Positions 9,057-17,734 are shown, counted from the stretch's first letter. The stretch is DNA of 18,281 nucleotides from JAYWAM01 sp043782425 (GCA_043782425.1 JAYWAM010000071.1:1-18281), one strand, 5' to 3'. Notes: a model not told the origin generated them from the letters alone. Numbers and translations are program-made.

Positions 9057-10793
9057 CTACATTTTGATCTGACCGATCAATTCGAGCGCACGCCTTTGCT
9101 TGTCGCTCGGCGTCGTGGTGATCTCAAAGCTTGGCGCGTCTGCGCCGCTCTTTGGCGTGCGACACGTGTTGCACACAATGGTCGCTAAGTCCTTCATCAA
9201 GGTCTGAAAGCTATGCGTTGGGCTGCCGTCTTCCAAAGTGCGACTACGCGCCTTGTGCATCGCCGCATCTGATCGCTTGGCCGGTGCCACCGGGTCACGC
9301 ATGAGTTTGGCGGCTTGATCCTCATCGGCAAACATCAACTCACGCCACGCCTCTCGCATATGCCACTCCACGTAGTAGGTCAGCATGCACAGGAAAATAT
9401 GCGCACGCACCCTATCCTCCAGACGGTGATGAATCGGGCGCACCTTCAAATCCATTGTCTTGATCGACAGAAACGCGCGTTCAACCTGGGTCAGCGACTT
9501 GTAGGTGCGCACACAGGTGGCTGCATCCATGCGCTGCGCGGTGACGGACGTGCGAATGATGTACAAGCCATCGAGCGCCGCCTCGGCGGCAATGTTGGCG
9601 GCCAAGCGGGAGAAGGTGAATGAACTGTCGGTGATCACCAACTCGAAATGCTTGGCCACCTTGTATTGGTTGACCACCTTGCCAACAGTTACGCCAATCT
9701 TGTCTTCGCCCACCAGTTTGCCCGCAGCGACGCGCACCTTGATTCTGTCCAGATTCTTCTCGGTGGCCAGTAACAAATCGTTGCGGGTGTGCCCGCGCAG
9801 TTTGGCCAACTCGGGATTGCGACAGGCCACTAGGCGCTCGCCGGGAAAGTCCGGTGAGCTGATCTCCAACAAATTGCGCTCATCGAACAAGCCCAATTGC
9901 AGGTGACGCTGCGCAACCAGCGTGCGAATCGAGGAACTGCGCAGCGCCGTGATCCACGCCACATCGGCATCCGTGCTCATCTCATCGATGGCCTTTTGCG
10001 AGATCATGCCCCGATCACCCACCATCACCATGCGCTCAATGCCAAACTCCTGACGCAGACGTTGCACCTGGGGCATGAACGTGGTGCTGTCCGAGGTATT
10101 GCCCGGGTGCACCGAGATCGCCACCGGGCAGCCTCGCTTGTCGGTAAGCAGCCCATAGTTGACCTGCAAGGTGCCGCGCGTGCCGTCGCGGCTGTAGCCC
10201 AGTTTGGCCAAGGGGCAGTGGCTGCCCTCGAAGTAACTCGATGAGAGGTCGTACAGCACCAGGGCGTCTTCCTGGAGGTGGCGCGCCGCCAGCTTCTTTT
10301 GAATCCGGTCTTGAGCGGCGAGCAGCCAGTCCATGGCGGCGTACAGATCGTCCTCGGTGGCTTGCGTCACACCAAACTGCCGCGCCAGTGTGCTGGTGTG
10401 CCACAGCCGGGTGGTGGTCAGCTTGGTGGCCGGGCAGATGATGCGCGAGGCCACCATGGCCTGCACCAAATCGCGCTCGGGGCAGGGCTTGGAGGCTAGC
10501 AGCGAAGCAAAGCCCAAGCGCTGCATGGCCAGGGCGACGGCCTGCACGTGGCCGTGGGCGCGCGAAGAACGAATCTCGAAGGCCTCACCCGTCGGCACAA
10601 AAGTCTCGCCTTGCAAGGAGCGTCGAATCAAATCGATCACAGAGTCGGGCAAGTGGGACAAATTGCCCAGCGTCTCGTTTTTGACCTTGCCGTCCTCGCG
10701 GTAACTGCGGCGCAACAAATGCGTGCAATAGAGCTGGTCTTTATACCTGCGCTTAGTGGTAACTACGTGTGCTGTGCCTGTTCTTGATGCCAT
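9057..10793 (-). CDS. IS1634-family DDE transposase
   Basis: This 578-residue transposase catalyses cut-and-paste movement of the surrounding IS. The N-terminus (MASRTGTAHVVTTKRRYKDQ, then LLRRSYREDGKVKNETLGNLSHLP) is typical of IS1634-family enzymes. The probable catalytic triad is D182 in LVLYDLSSSYFEG, D260 in MVGDRGM and E438 in YKSLTQVERAFLSIKT, the last within a Y-R/K-E signature. The conserved GYSRDGTRGTLQVNYGLLTDKRG block (about 199-221) is present. Length and motifs are intact with no frameshift, so it is probably functional. A -10 box lies so close to the ATG that the message may be leaderless; no Shine-Dalgarno sequence is visible. Confidence 0.93.
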   Translation of the reverse strand: MASRTGTAHVVTTKRRYKDQLYCTHLLRRSYREDGKVKNETLGNLSHLPDSVIDLIRRSLQGETFVPTGEAFEIRSSRAHGHVQAVALAMQRLGFASLLASKPCPERDLVQAMVASRIICPATKLTTTRLWHTSTLARQFGVTQATEDDLYAAMDWLLAAQDRIQKKLAARHLQEDALVLYDLSSSYFEGSHCPLAKLGYSRDGTRGTLQVNYGLLTDKRGCPVAISVHPGNTSDSTTFMPQVQRLRQEFGIERMVMVGDRGMISQKAIDEMSTDADVAWITALRSSSIRTLVAQRHLQLGLFDERNLLEISSPDFPGERLVACRNPELAKLRGHTRNDLLLATEKNLDRIKVRVAAGKLVGEDKIGVTVGKVVNQYKVAKHFELVITDSSFTFSRLAANIAAEAALDGLYIIRTSVTAQRMDAATCVRTYKSLTQVERAFLSIKTMDLKVRPIHHRLEDRVRAHIFLCMLTYYVEWHMREAWRELMFADEDQAAKLMRDPVAPAKRSDAAMHKARSRTLEDGSPTHSFQTLMKDLATIVCNTCRTPKSGADAPSFEITTTPSDKQRRALELIGQIKM

Positions 10794-10800
10794 AGCTTTA

Positions 10801-10828
10801 AGTATAGGGCAATCTGCGAAATACGCAA
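10801..10828 (-). promoter_or_regulatory. Transposase promoter, probably leaderless
   Basis: On the minus strand TTGCGT (10823-10828) and TATACT (10801-10806) are spaced by 16 bases. Transcription would begin about seven bases further on, at or next to the A of the transposase ATG (10793). Together with the lack of a ribosome-binding site this suggests a leaderless mRNA. Confidence 0.45.
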
Positions 10829-10856
10829 GTCATTTAGTGACTACACTTTCGATCAC

Positions 10857-10883
10857 AAAAAAAGCCACCGATTGGTGGTTTTC
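10857..10883 (-). terminator. Inward-facing terminator at the IS right end
   Basis: Read on the minus strand, a seven-base-pair stem (AACCACC with GGTGGCT, one G-T pair, loop AATC) is followed by seven T residues. The hairpin is inside the IS, upstream of the transposase promoter. It would stop transcripts entering from the flanking DNA, a known way for IS elements to protect against activation by outside promoters. Confidence 0.65.
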
Positions 10884-10941
10884 CCCAGCTACGAAGACAG
10901 AAAGAGGCGATTTATAGGTAGGAAATCGGTAGGAACTTCAG

Positions 10942-10947
10942 TTTAAC
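10942..10947. repeat. Target-site duplication, right copy (TTTAAC)
   Basis: This is identical to the six bases abutting the left IS end at 8981-8986. Confidence 0.85.
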
Positions 10948-11169
10948 CCTGCATGCGGGACGCGCCAAAAGCAGCGCGCCCCTTAACTCGGATTTTTTCA
11001 GTGGTCCTATTCACTCGGCTGGCCGTGGCCGGGAGGTGCGATGAGACCTCCCTGCTCCTCTGGAATGGGCGTTGGTGGAACGCTCAACCTGCCCTGGTCA
11101 GAGAAAGCGCACGGCCCCTTTTTCTACTGTCGCCCCCCCGAAAAATCGACCCTGGCCCCTTTGGCGGTG
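10948..11169. other. Non-coding stretch right of the IS
   Basis: No convincing gene is seen. A hairpin with 9-base arms (GGGACGCGC at 10957-10965 and GCGCGCCCC at 10974-10982, one mismatch) is followed by a T-run at about 10992-10998, so it could be a plus-strand terminator. Short GGCCCCTTT blocks recur at about 11113 and 11155, and a GACCCTGGCCCC block resembles the ACTCTGACCCCG edge of the 70-bp repeats to the right. This suggests further REP-type debris. Confidence 0.35.
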
Positions 11170-11239
11170 ACGAAGCTAGACCTGCCCCCGGCGTCCTAAA
11201 TCATCGGCCACCAAAAAGAATGGTTACTCTGACCCCGAA
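11170..11239. repeat. 70-bp direct repeat, copy 1
   Basis: The stretch runs from ACGAAGCTAGACCTGCC to ACTCTGACCCCGAA. It matches copy 2 (11338-11408) except for GT versus AC at one dinucleotide and one extra A in the A-run of copy 2. The GGGGTCAGAGT core (minus strand) resembles sequences commonly found next to REP-associated tyrosine transposase genes. Confidence 0.85.
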
Positions 11240-11337
11240 TACCGCTCCCCCTGCGTCAATGCCCGGCGCTTGGCGAATTGGGCCAGCAAGCCATCCACCG
11301 CCAACCAAGACGGCGCAAGTATAAACGCCGGGATGCC
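11240..11337 (-). pseudogene. Fragment of a REP-associated tyrosine transposase (RAYT)
   Basis: The 98 bases lying exactly between the two 70-bp repeats translate on the minus strand to a run containing PSWLAVDGLLAQFAKRRALT and then GERYSGSE, with a stop inside repeat copy 1. This looks like the region of RAYT (IS200-like, Y1) proteins that usually reads P-x-WL-x-x-D-W-x-L-x-x-F followed by an R/Y-rich helix. The upstream HUH catalytic part is missing, so it cannot be functional. RAYTs mobilise REP sequences, which fits the flanking repeats. Assignment is from memory of the family and is moderate. Confidence 0.45.
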
Positions 11338-11408
11338 ACGAAGCTAGACCTGCCCCCGGCACCCTAAATCATCGGCCACCAAAAAAGAATGGTTACTCTG
11401 ACCCCGAA
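11338..11408. repeat. 70-bp direct repeat, copy 2
   Basis: This is the second copy of the repeat at 11170-11239, one base longer through an extra A. It ends 31 bases from the stop codon of the RHS gene, so it marks a boundary between the RHS gene and the mobile-element debris. Confidence 0.85.
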
Positions 11409-11439
11409 GGTATTGCTCTTTTCGCTCTGTAGACTTGCG

Positions 11440-14400
11440 TTACTTGCATTCGCCTGGGCAGTAAGCGTCCCCCTCCACATGACTGCCACCACCACCACCG
11501 CCCGATTGATTCCCTTTACTCGTCTCCCATCCAAAGCCAAAACCAAACCCTGGATCACCGCAAATTCCAAACGCACATAAAGGGAAGGCTTCGGGATTCA
11601 TTGAACGTTTATTGTTGGGACTTGTCGCCAATATCGGCCCACTGCTAAGTCTCATAGACCAGTCACCCTTTTCATCCAACCCTCCGTATAGTGTGTTTGT
11701 TATGCCGACAAACGCCCCTTCGGCATATAGATCAAAAAATAGCCTGAAGTCAAAGCCAATCGGGAATTTCCCAAAAGTTGTTGTGTCGGCTAGGCTGCCA
11801 GAAAAATTAGTCGGTTTATATGCCGCTGCTTTATCTTTGTAGCGAACGCCTACGTAGTGCTTTTTACCTGAGTTGACAAGTACCACACCTGAAGCATTTA
11901 TTACTTCCCCCAAGTCCCCGGATAGACTGTTATAGGCCTCCTTGGTAGCTAAGGTGGCTACGGCAGCTTGCGCGTATGGATTCAGACCATATTTGGCGCC
12001 TGCAATTAAACCGGCTTCGTAGCCAATCTTGAGGGAAGCTGCCCCGCCAAGCAGCAATTGCTCCGGGTAGACACGTTGAAGGGGCAGATCGGGAAGACCA
12101 GAATATGTTGCCTCTTGATACGATAACTGCGCTCTGAGAATCTCTGTGTAAGAGGACGTGCCAAGTTTTGGCGCAGGTTCCCTCCCCGTCGGATCCACCA
12201 AGCGAATCGGGTTGTTCAACACATAGCTATAACGGTTGAACGACTGCGGATTGGACGGGTCCGCGACGACATCGTCCGCCGAGACGAAATGCATCGCTGC
12301 CGGGTTGTAGTAGCGCGCGCCGTAGTTGTACAGGCCGGTCGCCATGTCAAAGTCCTTACCGTTGTACTTCTGTTCCAGCGTCTTGCTGCCGGTTTCGCTA
12401 CGCGTGCTGCCGTAGGGGTAGAACTGCGTCGCCTTGACTTCCGTCCCCGCACTATTGCTGACGATGTTGGACGACCCGAGGTGGTCGGAGTGGTAGTAAA
12501 ACACATTACCCGGCAAGTTGCCTCCCACACGCTCGGCTATACGCTCGCCGTTGGCGAAGTAGTACTTGGTCACCGCCCCGCCAATGACGCGATAGTGCGG
12601 GAAGGGGGTGATGGTGGTCACGCCATTTTCAACTTTCGTTACCCGATTGCCCGCGAAGTCATAGGTGTACTGGCCATAAAACTTGGTGGTGTCATATACA
12701 TAGGACAGGCGATTGTCGTAGTCCCAACCGGAATACTTGGCCACCGTGCCGCACACATTGGAGACCTGGCTGCCGTTGGCGTCATAGCCGTAGGTGCAGG
12801 CGCCATCGCTCAAGGGTGCGTGAGGGTGCGCCGCGCCGGGGGCGGGGTAGGTGAAAGTCCCTGTCGGCCCGGTGAGCATGTTGCCGATGGCGTCGTAGGT
12901 ATAGCGGTGAATATACGCCGGTAGCGCCAAACTACCTGCTAGAGTCAAACGGTTTAAGCTGTCGTAGCCATCAAAATTCTCGCCAGCCGAGTGGAGAGGA
13001 TCTACTATCCTGATAACGTTGCCTGCTTTGTCATAGGTGTAGTTGAGGAATTGCAGTCCCGGGGTGGTGATTCTACGCAAACGAAAACTGGCCGGCCCAT
13101 AATAGACTGCGCCATCGGCATCATAATAGTCATAGGTGGTCACCTTGCCATTACCGTAAGTCTTGCTCGCGACCTTGCCCAGCGGGGTATAGGTGATCGA
13201 AGAGAGATATTCTTGCGGGGCATTGGTAATCGAACTGACCTTGGCGAGCAGCCCCTGGGCGTCGTAGGTGTTCTTCACCACCTCGCCATCAGGGTAGGTG
13301 AGGGTATCGGCCCGGTCCAGGCTATCGTAACTGGTTTTCAGGCTGTAAGAGGAAGCTCCAATGCTCTTGTAATTCTCGACTTGGCGCCCGCGCTGATCGT
13401 ATGCGTAGACGGTGTAGCCGGACGAATCCATTACCGACGACAGGTGCCCAATTCCGTATGCGCCCAAAAAGGCGACATCGTAGTTATACCTTACCACCTT
13501 GGCATCGGGGTAAGTTTTGGTCGCGATACGGTTGAGGCTGTCGTAGCTGAAGGTTAGCTGCTGGTTCTTGGCGTCGGTTTGCGCGAGCATGTTGCCGTTG
13601 GCGTCATAGGTATAGGTGCGTCTGCCGCGGTCGGCATCCACGCTACTAACGGCGCGGCCCAAAGTGTCCAATTCAGTTTGTGATACGAAGTTGCCTACAG
13701 CATCTCTAACGGACTGGGTGATATGGCCGGTGGCGAGGTTAAAGCTGTCGTAGTAGTAACGGGTCATACCACCGCCCGTAGGTTCGACCACATTGGTGAG
13801 CCGCTTGAGCGCATCGTAACTACGCGTGGTGGCGTTACCTTTGGCATCGGTGGTAGTAACATCCCAGAGGTTGTAGGCAGCAGTCGTAAACGTACCGTCG
13901 GGACCGGTCACCTTTATAGGTCTGCCCAGGCCGTCGTAGTCGGTTACGGTTCTAGGTTGGGGTAAGAGCCTGCTGGTGAGGGTTGGCGCCGCTGTTATGT
14001 AGGGTACGCTGACAGACTCGAGCAGGTCACGCGTGTTGTAGATCGTGTTCTGGGTGATCCACTGGTCTGGAGCAATACCTTCATTCTTGGTTTGGATAGT
14101 TCGCCCAAATCCGTCCAAAAAAGTAATGCTGGTTAAGTAGTCGGCACCCATTTCCGGGGACTGGCGACGCTCGAGCTTGACGGAATTGTCGACGGTATGC
14201 GAAACCGTGTAAGTCCAGATCGTCGACGGCGCCGACGCTGTGTCGGGCGGAACGACGCTGGCCTTGAGGCGGCCCAAGACGTCGTAGTAGCTGTCGCTAC
14301 GCACGTTGTTGGGATCGGTCACTGTGGCTAGCGCCCCTGGGTAAGCATAGGCGCCTGTTACGCTCGATGAGCTAAGAGGTGTTACGCCGACTCCCCAGTA

Positions 14401-17400
14401 CGTGCTGGTCGTGCTTTGGCACAGCGCATTGGTCGCACTCACCGGGTAGGTCTTGTAGGTATCGTCGTACTGGACCAGGCTGGTATAGCCGTTACCGGGG
14501 CTTGCGCACGCATTGCCTTTGGCATCCAAGGTGCCGATGCGGTTGCCAAAGCCATCATAGGCAAATTTCGTGACCGGATTTACGCCGCCCAATAGCCAGT
14601 TTTCCTGGCTGGTGAGATCGCCTTTAGTGGGCGCAACACCTTTGGCCTGGCCGTCATAGCTGAACCACGCTTCGCTCGTCTTGCTGCCGGTCGCGCTGTA
14701 GAGACTGGTTTGCGTGTGATACGGCCGATTGACGATATACGCTGGGGAGTTGTAGGCGTAGTCGGTAATGGCGAAGCGGGTGGGGGTGGTGTCGCCCGAA
14801 GTGGCCACCTGGCGCACGTTGCCATAGCTGTCGTAAAGGTAGTCATTGCGGGCAGTCATTTTTACGAGGAGACTGCGACTGCCAAAGGTTTCCTCTACCC
14901 GGGCAACAAGGTCCACCCTCGAAACGCCGGCACTGGGCGTGCCTACGTAATAGTTAGATACCGTCGTATATCCGGTTACATCAGTTGCGGTAGGCCATCC
15001 ATCTGATTGATAGACCAGCCCTTTGCGCTCGTGATCCTGATAGTACGACGTACGGGACGGGAAACCAGCGGAATCGGTGACATTGACCATACCATAGCCG
15101 CGGAATTCATTGTGCGGCCAACCGACATAATTTCCTCCGTTAAAAGTGTATTGCGTTTTTGCAATGTTGTAGTCCGCTAGGGTTGTCATAAAACTTGGTA
15201 CCCAGCGGATCGTGTTGACCGAATGCAATCGAGTGTAGTTGAAGCTGGTCTGGCCGCTCAGGGAATTGGTGACTCGTTGCAGGTGTCGGTGGTTGTTGGT
15301 CATATCCAGCGCGGAATAGCGATAGTCGCTGGTGTTGCCTTGGACGATGTCAGGGAAACCGTCACCGTTCATGTCGGCCATTGCCAGGAAGTTATTTCGC
15401 TTGAGCGTTTGTGTCGGCGCGAAGTCAAGCGGAATGAAAGGACCCCAAGTTCCCTCCTTCTGCCCAGGAAAATAACCATAAGAACCTGCGATGCCGACCA
15501 GGATATCGACATAGCCGTCACCATTGATATCGGTGAAGCGGTGGTACTCGCGGATTCCTGGGTCATTCAAATAATTGGTCTCTGTCGGGTCAAAGGGCAC
15601 GTAAAGCGGGCTCAACAACTGGGAGACTGGGTCTTTTATAAATGCCATGTAGCGATAAGTATCAAATCCATTGGCCCCTCTGTTGGGGTAATACTGCAAC
15701 ACGATTTTATTGCTGGCGGGCTCGACCGAAAGAAATACGAAGTCCGGTAAACCATCGTTGTTCATATCTATCAGCGCTACTGCTTGTGCTCCTGGGGGTA
15801 ACGATTCCCCAGTGTAAGTAGAGCCATTTGGATAGTGGCTGTTCGTGTCGAGCTGAATGGCCACGCCATTGCCAAAACTTAATCCATTAATGCCATTTCC
15901 GAGATTTTTATACCAGGTTAGTGTAAAGGATGCGACTGTATCCAATGTGATATCGCATGGAACGTTATATTGCGCTCTTGATATATTTACAATGTCGATC
16001 AAACCGTCGCCATCCATGTCGGCCAGGGTAACGTCGTGATCTTCTGGCACGGTGGCCGCTACCGTTTCGCCGTTGCGACATCTGCGGAGGCGTGGCGGTC
16101 GGCCGGTTGATGCCGGAATATTGAGATTAACCGGCGGTGGATTGACAATCCCCGCACGGTCATAGAGACGGCCATCTAAACAATTGGGTCCGGTACAACT
16201 CCACCTTGGAAGTGCATCACCGTCTTTTTTCTTCCACCAAAACCACTTCCCGGCATCGGCCCCGCTGCTGGGGTTGTACAAAATATCCGTATTGCCATCG
16301 CCGTCCAGGTCGATCAATACCGTATCGCGGACACTGACAATGGTTTCTGCAGTCACCTTGTGCGCGACTGTAACCGTGGGGATGGTGCCGTCTGGAAGGG
16401 GAGACCCCACCACGATCTGTTGTTTGACTACCCGCAGTACTTTTTCCTGTGTGACAACATCGCAAAGCGCGGGCAGCAGCGCCTGTGCAGCCAAGTAGTC
16501 CGTACCCGCCGTATCGACGTACAGATTTACACCAGCAGAGAAACCGTTCGGTCCATTTTTCTTATAGTTGTACGTGCGCCCGGTTCCCCCCGTGATGACA
16601 TCGGGATAACCGTCATTGTCCATATCCGTTAAATAGGTACACTCGCTGTTGTTGCCGCTGCCGGTAAAGGGGCCGCCCAGCCCGTAAAAGTTGGCCGCTT
16701 CATCGCCGACCACTTGCGTTTGTATCAAGCTCGGCGTAGCGGCAGGATCTGCATGATAATAGAAAGTCGTTGCAGGCAGAGGTATTGCGCCCGCCGTGTC
16801 GCCATCGGCGCCATACTCTGTTACAGAAGTCAGTTGAGTGGTCCGCGCGACCCCGCGCCCGAATATCGGGGTCTCGGTGTAACCAAAAACGTATTTACGC
16901 ACCAGTTTGCCACCCAGCTTGACTTCGATGCGCTGCAGGCGCTGGTCGCTGGTGATCTTGTCACCGCTCGTGTAACCGTACGAGATGTCGGTTCGGGGCT
17001 CCAGGAAAAAATCCATCGTGCGGCAGGACGAGATGTCCCATCGGCAGGGAAGCGATGTCCCCATCGTGTACGCAATATGTTTCGGATATATGTCACCACC
17101 GACCGGGTCGATATCGTAAGTAATACCCCAGTAATTGCCATGCTTATCGATCACTCTGTCCAATTTCCAGGAAAATGTTTGGGTTGCGTTACCGGGATTT
17201 TTTTGCGGGGTCATAAACATGTATTGCGTCCCGGATTTGTCTGTTACCAGCCAAGAGTTACCAAAGCTGATATATTCAATTCTCATAAAATTTTCTATCT
17301 CGGTGTGATAGAAGTTGCCAACAGTGTTAGTTAGGTCTTTGCCCGTGTATACCAGTTTTCCGCCGCCGCTCCAGTTGAGCACAAAGGTATCGTTTGATGT

Positions 17401-17703
17401 GTAAGTGGGTGTAAGGCCATAGTTCGGCCCGCGACGCTCGATTGACCCCAGCCCCGCAAGGCTCCAACCATCACCAAGCAAATCACCGCCTCCGCCGCTG
17501 TTGTACTGAAGCGCAAGATTCGGCCCCATGCCATTGGTGCCCGGCGGAGTGACGAGGGGGATGGTGTAGGTGGATGTGCCGGTGTAGAGATCGACGTTGC
17601 CCTGTGCTGTTGCACTGAGGGGCGCAAGAAGCAAGGCCGTGAAAGCCGTGAGCACAACGAAGAAACGCACGATGCGGCCTGCTGACAGGGTGGTGATTTG
17701 CAT
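11440..17703 (-). CDS. Secreted SpvB/FG-GAP/RHS-repeat protein with variable C-terminal tip
   Basis: This 2087-residue protein is of the Tc-toxin B/C and polymorphic-toxin type. A Sec signal peptide (cleavage near A33, SATA-QG) is followed by an SpvB-like N-terminus (about 35-330: LYTGTSTYTIPL, GDGWSLAGLGSIERRGP). Six FG-GAP/VCBS calcium-type repeats follow, with cores such as DMDNDGYPD, DLDGDGNTD and DINGDGYVD near residues 363, 466, 563, 648, 728 and 779. Many YD repeats come next (about 830-1725). The RHS core has YYHSDHLGSSNIV (about 1741), YNYGARYYNP (about 1790) and ends NPIRLVDPTGRE at 1830-1842. RHS barrels usually encapsulate the polypeptide that follows. The tip (1842-2087) matches no toxin I recognise; it is glycine-rich at the end with CAFGIC and CPGEC. 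Sampled tip DNA is 43-47 percent GC against 60 percent in a core sample. No immunity-like gene follows. An AGGAG site precedes the ATG. Confidence 0.93.
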   Translation of the reverse strand: MQITTLSAGRIVRFFVVLTAFTALLLAPLSATAQGNVDLYTGTSTYTIPLVTPPGTNGMGPNLALQYNSGGGGDLLGDGWSLAGLGSIERRGPNYGLTPTYTSNDTFVLNWSGGGKLVYTGKDLTNTVGNFYHTEIENFMRIEYISFGNSWLVTDKSGTQYMFMTPQKNPGNATQTFSWKLDRVIDKHGNYWGITYDIDPVGGDIYPKHIAYTMGTSLPCRWDISSCRTMDFFLEPRTDISYGYTSGDKITSDQRLQRIEVKLGGKLVRKYVFGYTETPIFGRGVARTTQLTSVTEYGADGDTAGAIPLPATTFYYHADPAATPSLIQTQVVGDEAANFYGLGGPFTGSGNNSECTYLTDMDNDGYPDVITGGTGRTYNYKKNGPNGFSAGVNLYVDTAGTDYLAAQALLPALCDVVTQEKVLRVVKQQIVVGSPLPDGTIPTVTVAHKVTAETIVSVRDTVLIDLDGDGNTDILYNPSSGADAGKWFWWKKKDGDALPRWSCTGPNCLDGRLYDRAGIVNPPPVNLNIPASTGRPPRLRRCRNGETVAATVPEDHDVTLADMDGDGLIDIVNISRAQYNVPCDITLDTVASFTLTWYKNLGNGINGLSFGNGVAIQLDTNSHYPNGSTYTGESLPPGAQAVALIDMNNDGLPDFVFLSVEPASNKIVLQYYPNRGANGFDTYRYMAFIKDPVSQLLSPLYVPFDPTETNYLNDPGIREYHRFTDINGDGYVDILVGIAGSYGYFPGQKEGTWGPFIPLDFAPTQTLKRNNFLAMADMNGDGFPDIVQGNTSDYRYSALDMTNNHRHLQRVTNSLSGQTSFNYTRLHSVNTIRWVPSFMTTLADYNIAKTQYTFNGGNYVGWPHNEFRGYGMVNVTDSAGFPSRTSYYQDHERKGLVYQSDGWPTATDVTGYTTVSNYYVGTPSAGVSRVDLVARVEETFGSRSLLVKMTARNDYLYDSYGNVRQVATSGDTTPTRFAITDYAYNSPAYIVNRPYHTQTSLYSATGSKTSEAWFSYDGQAKGVAPTKGDLTSQENWLLGGVNPVTKFAYDGFGNRIGTLDAKGNACASPGNGYTSLVQYDDTYKTYPVSATNALCQSTTSTYWGVGVTPLSSSSVTGAYAYPGALATVTDPNNVRSDSYYDVLGRLKASVVPPDTASAPSTIWTYTVSHTVDNSVKLERRQSPEMGADYLTSITFLDGFGRTIQTKNEGIAPDQWITQNTIYNTRDLLESVSVPYITAAPTLTSRLLPQPRTVTDYDGLGRPIKVTGPDGTFTTAAYNLWDVTTTDAKGNATTRSYDALKRLTNVVEPTGGGMTRYYYDSFNLATGHITQSVRDAVGNFVSQTELDTLGRAVSSVDADRGRRTYTYDANGNMLAQTDAKNQQLTFSYDSLNRIATKTYPDAKVVRYNYDVAFLGAYGIGHLSSVMDSSGYTVYAYDQRGRQVENYKSIGASSYSLKTSYDSLDRADTLTYPDGEVVKNTYDAQGLLAKVSSITNAPQEYLSSITYTPLGKVASKTYGNGKVTTYDYYDADGAVYYGPASFRLRRITTPGLQFLNYTYDKAGNVIRIVDPLHSAGENFDGYDSLNRLTLAGSLALPAYIHRYTYDAIGNMLTGPTGTFTYPAPGAAHPHAPLSDGACTYGYDANGSQVSNVCGTVAKYSGWDYDNRLSYVYDTTKFYGQYTYDFAGNRVTKVENGVTTITPFPHYRVIGGAVTKYYFANGERIAERVGGNLPGNVFYYHSDHLGSSNIVSNSAGTEVKATQFYPYGSTRSETGSKTLEQKYNGKDFDMATGLYNYGARYYNPAAMHFVSADDVVADPSNPQSFNRYSYVLNNPIRLVDPTGREPAPKLGTSSYTEILRAQLSYQEATYSGLPDLPLQRVYPEQLLLGGAASLKIGYEAGLIAGAKYGLNPYAQAAVATLATKEAYNSLSGDLGEVINASGVVLVNSGKKHYVGVRYKDKAAAYKPTNFSGSLADTTTFGKFPIGFDFRLFFDLYAEGAFVGITNTLYGGLDEKGDWSMRLSSGPILATSPNNKRSMNPEAFPLCAFGICGDPGFGFGFGWETSKGNQSGGGGGGSHVEGDAYCPGECK

Positions 17704-17734
17704 GGAATTGCTCCTCTTACAATTTCACTATTGG

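Larger units (their letters stand above)
8987..10941 (-). mobile_element. Complete IS1634-family insertion sequence
   Basis: The element is 1955 bp long. It starts CTGAAGTTCCTCCC at 8987 and ends with the inverted copy of CTGAAGTTCCTACC at 10941, so the terminal inverted repeats match at 13 of 14 positions. A perfect 6-bp target duplication (TTTAAC) flanks it. It carries one intact transposase gene on the minus strand, with 70 bp left of the stop and 148 bp upstream of the start. The intact duplication and open reading frame point to a recent insertion. Family assignment comes from the transposase. Confidence 0.9.

Noticed and set aside
10953..11324. 123-codon plus-strand frame across the repeat region
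   Set aside because: It runs through a hairpin, repeat copy 1 and the RAYT fragment on the opposite strand; the proline-rich product has no family features.
11170..11408. Repeat-spacer-repeat layout as a minimal CRISPR array
   Set aside because: The repeats are 70 bp, the single 98-bp spacer reads as transposase coding sequence, and there are no cas genes.
12289..13557. Plus-strand open frames of 211 and 188 codons opposite the RHS repeats
   Set aside because: They are shadows of the YD-repeat coding strand; the valine/glycine-rich repetitive composition mirrors the repeats, and no start signals were found.
16714..17334. 206-codon plus-strand frame opposite the RHS N-terminus
   Set aside because: It is antisense to the SpvB/FG-GAP coding region and has no domain or ribosome-binding site.
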